A stretch of DNA of 64,000 nt from positions 1 through 64,000 of the forward strand of contig NZ_BMJC01000007.1 in the NCBI RefSeq assembly GCF_014642875.1, given 5' to 3'. This document shows positions 8,641 through 15,190 of this stretch, piece by piece. The number at the start of each line of letters is the position of its first letter. Positions within the stretch are counted from its first letter, which is position 1. The stretch is from Puia dinghuensis. GTDB lineage: Bacteria; Bacteroidota; Bacteroidia; Chitinophagales; Chitinophagaceae. The translations under genes and the position numbers were made by a program. Below the pieces are notes generated by a model. The model saw nothing but the letters and a program-made list of their open reading frames with translations. It searched no databases and was not told the origin of the DNA.

Positions 8641-8900
8641 TCGAACATCCGAGCGCAAGCGATGGGGTCCGAGCGGTAGAGAAGGCATCCGAGTGAAGCG
8701 AAGGGGTCCGAGCGGTAGAGAAGGACCCGAACGAGACGGACCGTGACGAAGCAGGTCCGGCGAAGTTCTAAGCGAGAGGCCGCAACGGTGTTGCGGGCCG
8801 AAGCTCTAACGAGAAGGGCCGTGTCGAAGCAGTTCCGACGAAGGTCTAAGCGAGGGCTCGGAGCTTCGACGAAGTTCTCGTCCGGCCTGCGGAGAAGCCC
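8641..8900 (+). repeat. Array of modular hairpin repeats
   Basis: A run of short hairpins with related loops but different stems. GGGTCC (8704) pairs with GGACCC (8723) around GAGCGGTAGAGAA. CGGACC (8737) pairs with GGTCCG (8754) around GTGACGAAGCA. A GGCCGCAAC/GTTGCGGGCC hairpin follows. The same modules fill the variable part of the dispersed repeat copies at 8984 and 18430. No coding role is apparent. Confidence 0.6.
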
Positions 8901-8983
8901 GAACAAGGCTAAGGCAGAGCAATTCAAATTGCAATGAGCCAGGAAAGAAGCAAGGAACTGCCGCCCACAGGTCTTGCCGGAGC

Positions 8984-9158
8984 GCGTTAGGGATCGCAGC
9001 GGCAGCCCGGAGGTCGACGAGACAACCGAGCGGTAGCGAAGGTTGCGACCGAGGAGAACCGTGGCGAAGCAGGTTCGACGAAGGTCTGGGAGACCGAGGA
9101 CTATAGCGAAGAGCCCGACCCGCCGCTTCGCTTTGGTTTGCGGCGGCGGGGAAAGCCC
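8984..9158 (+). repeat. Dispersed repeat GCGTTAGGGA family, copy C (expanded)
   Basis: Left end GCGTTAGGGATCGCAGCGG; right end CGGCGGCGGGGAAAGCCC. The middle is enlarged by hairpin modules such as CAACC (9023) pairing with GGTTG (9041) around GAGCGGTAGCGAA. It ends about 60 bp upstream of the patatin gene. Confidence 0.75.
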
Positions 9159-9219
9159 AATGAAAAATGGCATTTGCCGCAGCTTTTTTTAGTTTTGCAG
9201 GCAAACCATAAACCTTCCC

Positions 9220-11271
9220 ATGGCAATTACTAACCTTTCCCCACGAGACAGGATCGAGCAGGTGGCCCTCACTTTTTCCGGCGGCGGTTTTCGGGCCGCA
9301 GGCTTTGCCTTGGGCTGCCTTTCCTATATGGAGGTGCTGCCGCTGGAGAATGGAGAAGTGGCGCCGGGAGGAGCAGCGGCGTCATCTATGGCGGAGGCGG
9401 GCGGGAGTGCGGGAGCGTCTGTGGGGGCACCGCGAGGGAAGGAGCAGCCTTTTGCGGCTTCGGTGGGGTTTATCGCGTCGGCCTCGGGCGGGACGATCAC
9501 CAACCTGGTGTATACGGTGGCGCAGCGCAAGGGGCAGCCTTTTCTTACCGTGTACAAGATGATGCACGAAGAGATGCTGATGGGGACGAAGATCGTGGAT
9601 GAAGTGTTCCGCATCATCGGCGAAAAAGACTGTTGGACCAACCGCGAGCAAAAGAGCCGTAACCTGATCAATGCTTTTTCGCTGGCGTATGACCGGTTGT
9701 TGTTCGATCATGAGACGTTTGGGGTTTTGATGCGGCCGGCGCCGGAGGACAGGAAGGTGGTGGAGGGGGTTTGTGTGAATACGACGGAGTTCAGGAATGG
9801 GATGCTCTTCCGGTTTCAGAATGAGGGAGTGGCGGGGAACGCTTTTCTGCGATTTCGGAAGAAGGCCGGGGCGCTGGATCATATCCGGCTGGGGGATATC
9901 CTGGCGGCATCTTCGTGCTTTCCGGTGGGCTTCGAGCCAATGATGTTTCCGCGGGATTTTACGCATGCCGGACTCAGCGCGGAGGTGCTGCAGGAGGCGA
10001 TGCTGGTGCGGAACAGGCGGGGGCGCGGGAAGGCGGAGGATGGAGAGGCGGGGGATGCGGTGGCGGGCGCGGGCGTGAGGGGTGCGGCGGACGCGGCTCC
10101 TGGCGTGGCGGGCGCAGAAGATGATGCGGTTGGGGCGGGTGATGGAGATGGAGCGGATTCGGGGAAGGTGGGAGCGACTGCAGCGACGGATTCGGGGGCT
10201 GGGGCGGAGGCGGCAGATGCTGCGGGGGGCCTCTGCTTTGCCTTTATGGACGGGGGCATCGACGACAACCAGGGCATCGATTCGCTGATGCGGGCGGAAG
10301 AACGGATGCAGCGCCGCAACGGGTTTGGCTACGATCTCTTCCTCTGCTGCGACGTCAGCAGCAACTATACTGACGGATATGACTTCCCCCAGGAGAACAT
10401 GAAGAGTTGGTGGCAGAAGGGTTCGATGGGCGGCTATGCGGCGGCGATGGTGTTGCTGCTTGTCTTGTCGCTGTTGGGCATCTTCTACCGCATCGTGCCG
10501 GGGTTGGCGTATGCGCTGCTGGGGATCAGCGGTCTGCTGACGGCGGCAATGGTCGCGGTGGTTGTAACGGCGCTGAGGGCACATGGCAAGGCGAAGGCAC
10601 GGAGCAATACGTTTGGGATCATTTTGTTTCAGCATATCACGATCTTTTTGCGGCTGCGGCTGAGCGTGATCTTGCAGATGATCAATTCTCGGGCTTCTTC
10701 GGCCGGATACCTGGCGGCGGTGGTGTTTCTCAAAAAAATTCGCCGGATATCCTACGACCGGCTTTTCAATAACATCTCGGAGTTGAAGTTGGCGGGCGGC
10801 GACACGGGACTGAAGCATTGGTCGGACTTCGCGTTGCAGAATGCGATCTACCTGCTCAGCACGCGCAACGATAGCCAGCGACATACCGATCTGCGGAATG
10901 AACCCTGGTTTGCGGCAGACCCTACCATTATCCTTGGCGACAAGGCCATTGCACTGGACGATCTGATGGAGCCCGGCGCCGCGGTGCAGGAGGTGGCCGA
11001 TATTGCGACGGAGATGGAGACGACGCTTTGGTTCGACAAGGATCAGATCGCGGCCGGCCGGCCGGCCGCACTTATTGCGACGGGACAGTTGACGACGTGT
11101 TATAACCTGCTGCGATGGGCTTTCCGCTTCGACAGGAAGGACGCTTATTGGCAGGCCTTACAGGACAGGCTGGTGGCGGACTGGATGAAATTCAAGGCGG
11201 ATCCTTATTGGTTGTATGATCAGTATGGGGCGACGGCGTGCATCGAGGGTTTCAGGGAGATGCATGTGTGA
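9220..11271 (+). CDS. Patatin-like phospholipase with central membrane segment
   Basis: 683 residues. The oxyanion-hole motif GGGFR is at residues 21-25. The nucleophile Ser89 lies in S-A-S-G-G; the first Gly of the usual GXSXG is Ser here. The catalytic Asp344 is in DGG, followed by IDDNQG. This gives a Ser-Asp dyad lipid acyl hydrolase. Residues about 265-340 are an Ala/Gly/Asp-rich low-complexity insertion between the two catalytic halves, and a second one is near 50-65. Two hydrophobic helices at about 408-450 should anchor it to the inner membrane. The start ATG is supported by the conserved N terminus. A possible -7 box TAGTTTTG is at 9190. The last 30 bp of the gene are repeated at 12062. 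Substrate unknown. Confidence 0.85.
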   Translation: MAITNLSPRDRIEQVALTFSGGGFRAAGFALGCLSYMEVLPLENGEVAPGGAAASSMAEAGGSAGASVGAPRGKEQPFAASVGFIASASGGTITNLVYTVAQRKGQPFLTVYKMMHEEMLMGTKIVDEVFRIIGEKDCWTNREQKSRNLINAFSLAYDRLLFDHETFGVLMRPAPEDRKVVEGVCVNTTEFRNGMLFRFQNEGVAGNAFLRFRKKAGALDHIRLGDILAASSCFPVGFEPMMFPRDFTHAGLSAEVLQEAMLVRNRRGRGKAEDGEAGDAVAGAGVRGAADAAPGVAGAEDDAVGAGDGDGADSGKVGATAATDSGAGAEAADAAGGLCFAFMDGGIDDNQGIDSLMRAEERMQRRNGFGYDLFLCCDVSSNYTDGYDFPQENMKSWWQKGSMGGYAAAMVLLLVLSLLGIFYRIVPGLAYALLGISGLLTAAMVAVVVTALRAHGKAKARSNTFGIILFQHITIFLRLRLSVILQMINSRASSAGYLAAVVFLKKIRRISYDRLFNNISELKLAGGDTGLKHWSDFALQNAIYLLSTRNDSQRHTDLRNEPWFAADPTIILGDKAIALDDLMEPGAAVQEVADIATEMETTLWFDKDQIAAGRPAALIATGQLTTCYNLLRWAFRFDRKDAYWQALQDRLVADWMKFKADPYWLYDQYGATACIEGFREMHV

Positions 11272-11274
11272 GAG
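11245..11274 (+). repeat. 3' end of patatin gene, left copy of a direct repeat
   Basis: A 30-nt segment spanning the last codons and stop of the patatin gene (ending GATGCATGTGTGAGAG). It recurs at 12062-12090 with one substitution and one missing base. The ORF6N gene lies between the copies. Confidence 0.7.
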
Positions 11275-11300
11275 GGAGGGGATTTTTTTTGCTCAATATA

Positions 11301-11315
11301 ACTAATATAATTAGT
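11301..11315. promoter_or_regulatory. Palindrome ACTAATATAATTAGT upstream of the ORF6N gene
   Basis: A perfect 15-bp palindrome, ACTAAT-ATA-ATTAGT, about 100 bp before the ORF6N start. The identical 15-mer, with similar flanks (CAATAT before, TATTT after), stands upstream of the DUF1016 gene at 34098. It is a candidate operator or shared promoter element. Confidence 0.5.
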
Positions 11316-11411
11316 GTATTTAAACTAAAAATATTGGTTTTTTGTCTTGCTTGTGCTATGTAGTACGAACAGCAACTATTACAAATTACGAAAACCTTAA
11401 AAACCGATCTT

Positions 11412-11969
11412 ATGACAAAGGCAATAGGACTCGCAGAAGAGACGATTATCAGTAAGATTTATCTGATCAGGGGACAGAAGGTGATGTTGGATAGAGACCT
11501 GGCAGAGCTATACGGAGTAGAGACGAAGGCATTAAAACAGGCCGTTCGAAGGAATATGAACCGCTTCCCTCCTGACTTCATGTTCGACATGACTGTCAAA
11601 GAGTTAGAAAATTGGAGGTCACAAAATGTGACCTCCAAAGAAGATAGGCAAGGCCTTCGATATGTCCCCTTTTGTTTTACAGAACAAGGAGTTACAATGT
11701 TATCCTGCATTTTGAACAGTGATAGAGCTATAGCGGTAAATATCCTGGTCATACGAGTGTTCACCAGGATGCGGGAGATGTTGATGACCCACAAGGATAT
11801 CTTTGTAAAATTGGAGCAGATAGAGAAAACACTGCTAAAGCAGGACATCCGGATGAATAAGCACGAGGAAGATATCCAGATGATCTTCGAGGCAATAAAA
11901 GAGCTGTTCGATCCTCCGGTCGAACCACGGCCCCGCATTGGCTTCCGCCGGGCAGGGGAAGAAGATTAA
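11412..11969 (+). CDS. ORF6N domain protein (phage antirepressor-type DNA-binding protein)
   Basis: 185 residues. The N-terminal ORF6N domain covers about residues 10-100: IYLIRGQKVMLDRDLAELYGVETKALKQAVRRN, then RFPPDFMFDMTVKE, then the PFCFTEQGVTMLS signature. A coiled-coil-like C terminus follows. ORF6N domains are DNA-binding modules of phage and mobile-element origin. The gene is less GC-rich than its neighbours and lies between two copies of the patatin gene's 3' end, so it probably arrived on a small element. An 11-bp perfect inverted repeat (11612-11638) lies inside the coding sequence. Target unknown. Confidence 0.85.
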   Translation: MTKAIGLAEETIISKIYLIRGQKVMLDRDLAELYGVETKALKQAVRRNMNRFPPDFMFDMTVKELENWRSQNVTSKEDRQGLRYVPFCFTEQGVTMLSCILNSDRAIAVNILVIRVFTRMREMLMTHKDIFVKLEQIEKTLLKQDIRMNKHEEDIQMIFEAIKELFDPPVEPRPRIGFRRAGEED

Positions 11970-12061
11970 ATCCCAGGAAGGTTATAACCAGGAAAATAGG
12001 AGATAGCTTTGGCCGGCCACGGGACAAGGCCTGCGGTATACGCCGGGCCACGGTGCGTTTG

Positions 12062-12090
12062 GAGGGTTCAGAGAGATGCATGTGTGAGAG
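12062..12090 (+). repeat. 3' end of patatin gene, right copy of a direct repeat
   Basis: 29 nt matching 11245-11274, including the stop codon. It is detached from any patatin reading frame and overlaps the 3' end of the methyltransferase gene on the other strand. Confidence 0.7.
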
Positions 12091-12652
12091 CACTGTAGAG
12101 TTGGCCACGGCCGAAGGTGGAGGGACGGGTGTTGCCTTTCTGGATCGGGGTCCAGCGGGGCGGGGAGAAGAGGCGGGGGGCGGCGGTGAAGCTGAGGGGG
12201 TAGGGAACCCAGAGAGGGACCGGGGTGTCGGAATCGTATTCGACGAGGAGGAAGATACCGCCGGGTCGTAAGGCGGAGTGGAGTGTTTGCAGGAGTGCAG
12301 GTTTGTCGCGGACAAAGTGCAGGGCATTGGCCATGAGGATGCCGTCGAGGTGTTGCAGGTGGAGATGGCCGGTGACGAAGTCGGCTTCGCGGGGATGGAT
12401 GTGGACGCCATTGCTTGTTGTTTGGCGTTTGATGTCGGGATGGAGGTCGATGGCTTCGATGGCGCTGTCTTTGGGCAGGAAATGAGCGAGTGCGAGAGTG
12501 AAGGTGCCGGAGCCACAGCCGAGGTCGGCCCAGCGGGTGGGGCCCGGCTGTGGGGCTTGCGGGAGATTGCCCGGGCCGGTGGACGGTGGGTACGCCGTAA
12601 GGTTGCGTAGCCAGGCATTGTCGATGAGGGAGATTGCTTCGCGGTGCGTCAT
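12068..12652 (-). CDS. Class I SAM-dependent methyltransferase
   Basis: 194 residues. Motif I is ADLGCGSGTFTLALA at about 43-57. An acidic motif II region, IEAIDLHPDI, follows. The post-motifs LDGILMANALHFV and LRPGGIFLLVEYD are typical of Methyltransf_11/25-type small-molecule or protein methyltransferases. There is no signal peptide. The last residues (FGRGQLYSALTHASL) are encoded across the repeated patatin end, so the C terminus may have been altered by that event. Substrate unknown. Confidence 0.8.
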   Translation of the reverse strand: MTHREAISLIDNAWLRNLTAYPPSTGPGNLPQAPQPGPTRWADLGCGSGTFTLALAHFLPKDSAIEAIDLHPDIKRQTTSNGVHIHPREADFVTGHLHLQHLDGILMANALHFVRDKPALLQTLHSALRPGGIFLLVEYDSDTPVPLWVPYPLSFTAAPRLFSPPRWTPIQKGNTRPSTFGRGQLYSALTHASL

Positions 12653-12692
12653 AGCAGCGAAGGTACGACCTTATATATAGTCAGGAAGCTTG

Positions 12693-12719
12693 ATAAGGCC
12701 GGCATAACGCCGGCCTTAT
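12693..12719. terminator. Strong hairpin downstream of the first lipoprotein gene
   Basis: Perfect 11-bp stem ATAAGGCCGGC/GCCGGCCTTAT with a short loop, 14 bp past the stop of the lipoprotein gene at 12733 (minus strand). There is no long U run, so it may act as an RNA 3'-end stabiliser rather than a classic terminator. Confidence 0.6.
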
Positions 12720-12732
12720 TGTGTTGCTGGGC

Positions 12733-13716
12733 TTAGCGGAAATAGATATCCACCTCACCGCCGGGGCTGGCATTGCTGACGACGACGGCTCTTTGGGCCG
12801 AACCGCTGACCTGTTGGACGGGTGTCCAGCTGATGCTGGCGTTGGTAGAGCCTTGCAGGATCTGGATGCTCTTCATGGCAATGTCGGTGTTGGGGGGGTA
12901 CATGGTGCCGGGGCTGGTGACGCCATACGACTCGAGGGTCTCGGCGGCCCAAAACGCCTGGGGAACGTTGTTGACCTGGAGGGCCGACGCCGACGAATAA
13001 CCGGTGAAGGAGGAGTTGTAGCTATAGTTACTGCCCGACACGGCGGTCTCTTTCATCACCCCGGTGAGGGAGGCGCCGGCACTGACTCTGACGAGGCTGC
13101 CGAAGAAGGCCTGGCTGCTCGATACATACCAGTTGGTGATGGCCCAATATTTACCGCCACCGGCCGCGGAGGGACCCCATTGCAGCACGGGTTGAATGAT
13201 ATACGATGACGCGGTAGTGCCATCCTGCATGCCATTGAACAGGAAAAGGGTCTGGCTGCCCCTGTTGGCCGGAAAGCTGGGAACTACCCAGTTGGTGGTG
13301 AAGCTGGTGATGGCGGCGCCGGTGTTGTTCCAGAAGGCATAGGCTATCCAACCCTGGGCTTCAGGTACGCGGCGGGTGGGTGTGATGGTGACGGGGCCGA
13401 AGTCCTCGATCGTGCGGCCGGTGCTGGTTTCCATTTTTTGCAGGCGGCCATTCTCGACGCTGAGGTGGTAGCCCGGGGCAATGTAGTGAACGCTGCTGCG
13501 GGGCATATAGCCGGCAGGAGTGATGACGAGGTCGCTGGTGGCGGATGAGGGTGGGGGTGCGGGCGTTGCGGTTTCTTTCCGGCAGGCGGCGAAGACGATA
13601 AGGGCGAGGCAGACCGGCGCCCATCGACGGAGAAGTAATGAGGCGAGTACCCATTGGCGGAGGGGCAGGGACAGGGATGCCTGTGGCCGCCCGCGGCGGT
13701 GCATGAGCTTTTTCAT
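12733..13716 (-). CDS. Lipoprotein with G1 (eqolisin)-like glutamic peptidase fold, copy 1
   Basis: 327 residues from the ATG at 13716, chosen because a Lys/Arg-rich region and a lipobox (LIVFAACRKE) follow; an upstream in-frame ATG would add 28 residues without a signal. The order of conserved pieces resembles eqolisins: TNWVVP, then IIQPVLQWG (position of the catalytic Gln), then W..NWYVSSS, then FWAAETLESYGV (position of the catalytic Glu). It would be an outer-membrane or surface-anchored acid protease or a non-catalytic relative. The neighbour at 14012 is a tandem paralogue. Family assignment is by motif pattern only. Confidence 0.6.
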   Translation of the reverse strand: MKKLMHRRGRPQASLSLPLRQWVLASLLLRRWAPVCLALIVFAACRKETATPAPPPSSATSDLVITPAGYMPRSSVHYIAPGYHLSVENGRLQKMETSTGRTIEDFGPVTITPTRRVPEAQGWIAYAFWNNTGAAITSFTTNWVVPSFPANRGSQTLFLFNGMQDGTTASSYIIQPVLQWGPSAAGGGKYWAITNWYVSSSQAFFGSLVRVSAGASLTGVMKETAVSGSNYSYNSSFTGYSSASALQVNNVPQAFWAAETLESYGVTSPGTMYPPNTDIAMKSIQILQGSTNASISWTPVQQVSGSAQRAVVVSNASPGGEVDIYFR

Positions 13717-14011
13717 GTGATGTGGTTTGTATGAAGAAATAGAATTGTCTCTCGGGCTGCAAATGGTGACAGTGATGAGACCTTGGGTGTGTGGAAACAA
13801 ATGTAATGGATAGACGAAGGGAGCGCAAGTTTGGGCGGAGGAATTTGACCGCGGTAAGTATTTATGGGGAGGCGGCTGCGCCGTATGGGCGGGGGCGGGC
13901 GCCGGAGGCGCTTGCAGAAAGGGGCCGGCGCGCGGTAGCGCGCCGGCCGGGCCGCGGCCGGGGTGGATGTGCCGGCCGAGGTGGATGTGCAGGTGATGGA
14001 GGTTCAGTATA

Positions 14012-14926
14012 TCACCGGAAATAAATATCTACTTCCCCACCGGGGCTTGCATCACTGACGACGACGGCTCTTTGGGCCGAGCCGCTCACTGCCTGAACAG
14101 GCGTCCAGGAAATACTGGCATTGGCGGCGCCTTGCAGTATCTGGATACTATTCATAGCGATGTCGGCGTCGGGGGGATACATCGTGCCGGGACTGGTGAC
14201 ACCATAGGACTCGAGCGTCTCGGCGGCCCAGAAGGCCTGGGGAACATTGTTCACCTGCAGAGCTGACGCCGATGGATAACCGGTGAAGGACGAGTTGTAG
14301 CTATAGTTGCTACCCGAGACGGCGGTCTCCTTCATCACGCCCTGGAGGGAGGCGCCGGGGCTGACGGTGACGAGGCTGCCGAAGAAGGCCTGGCTGCTCG
14401 AGACATACCAGTTGGTGACGGCCCAGAATTTTCCGCCACCGGCGGCAGAGGGACCCCATTGCAGCACGGGTTGAATGATATAGGAGGTACGGGTGGTGCC
14501 ATCCTGCATTCCGTTGAAGAGGAAAAGGGTCTGACTGCCCTGGTTGGCCGGAGTGCTGGGGACGACCCAGTCGGTGGTGAAACTGGTAATGGCCGTGCCG
14601 GTGTTGTTCCAGAAAGCATAGGCTATCCATCCCTGAACTTCCCGTGAATGATGAGCAGGGGTGATGGTTACCGGGCCGAAGTCTTCGATCATCCGGCCGG
14701 TGCGGCTTTCCATTTTCTGCAGCCGGCCCTTCTCGACGCTGAGGTGGTAGCCGGGGCCGATGTAGTGAACGCTGCTGCGGGGCATATAGCCGGCAGGGGT
14801 GAGGACGAGATCGGTGGACGGAGGAGCGGTGGGTGTCGACGTTTCTTTGCGGCAGGCGGCCAAAAGGAGAAGTGCAAGAGAGGCGAGGGCCCATTGACGG
14901 AGGCGCGAAAGCGTAAATGTGTTCAT
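14012..14926 (-). CDS. Lipoprotein with G1 (eqolisin)-like glutamic peptidase fold, copy 2
   Basis: 304 residues, closely similar along its length to the protein encoded at 12733. Signal peptide with lipobox LLLLAACRKE. It keeps the same candidate catalytic regions (QPVLQWG and FWAAETLE) and the same ending GGEVDIYFR. The two genes lie in the same direction about 295 bp apart, so they arose by tandem duplication. The intergenic DNA is very GC-rich and contains no gene. The differences sit mainly in the lipid-proximal linker. Expected location is the outer membrane or cell surface. Confidence 0.6.
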   Translation of the reverse strand: MNTFTLSRLRQWALASLALLLLAACRKETSTPTAPPSTDLVLTPAGYMPRSSVHYIGPGYHLSVEKGRLQKMESRTGRMIEDFGPVTITPAHHSREVQGWIAYAFWNNTGTAITSFTTDWVVPSTPANQGSQTLFLFNGMQDGTTRTSYIIQPVLQWGPSAAGGGKFWAVTNWYVSSSQAFFGSLVTVSPGASLQGVMKETAVSGSNYSYNSSFTGYPSASALQVNNVPQAFWAAETLESYGVTSPGTMYPPDADIAMNSIQILQGAANASISWTPVQAVSGSAQRAVVVSDASPGGEVDIYFR

Positions 14927-15120
14927 GAAGGTTGGTTTTGATGAAGAGATACAATGGTGATTGCGGAGGGTGCGGAAGTGGATGGGATCTACAGGAGGGT
15001 CTATTTAAAAATAATAGGAAAATGGAAGAGATGCAAGAGGCGACGCGGAAAAGAGTGAGAAAGCGTCGCGGGGGGCGATGCAGGTATGACTGGCCTGCAT
15101 CGCGGACCATGCTGCAACCG

Positions 15121-15153
15121 ATTGCATTTTTTGATATAAATGTTTTATATTTG
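15121..15153 (+). promoter_or_regulatory. Bacteroidota-type promoter of the GH31 gene
   Basis: ATTG at 15121-15124 (-33 element), 21-bp spacer, TATATTTG at 15146-15153 (-7 element, consensus TAnnTTTG). Its spacing and position 38 bp before the GH31 start fit the primary sigma factor of this phylum. Confidence 0.6.
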
Positions 15154-15190
15154 GTAGCCCAATACATTAATTCTACTCAAAAGTCATTGT

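Noticed and set aside
8293-8688. Overlapping frames over the 135-bp inverted-end element
   Set aside because: They cross the element and its flanks in several frames, none with protein-like conservation; better explained as decayed DNA.
9382-10884. 500-residue open frame on the minus strand across the patatin gene
   Set aside because: It is the complement of a well-supported gene in GC-rich DNA, rich in His/Arg/Pro/Gln, with no family motif. Such long antisense frames are expected at this base composition.
13717-14011. Possible GC-rich coding region between the two lipoproteins
   Set aside because: Only Arg/Gly-rich frames without start context; treated as intergenic.
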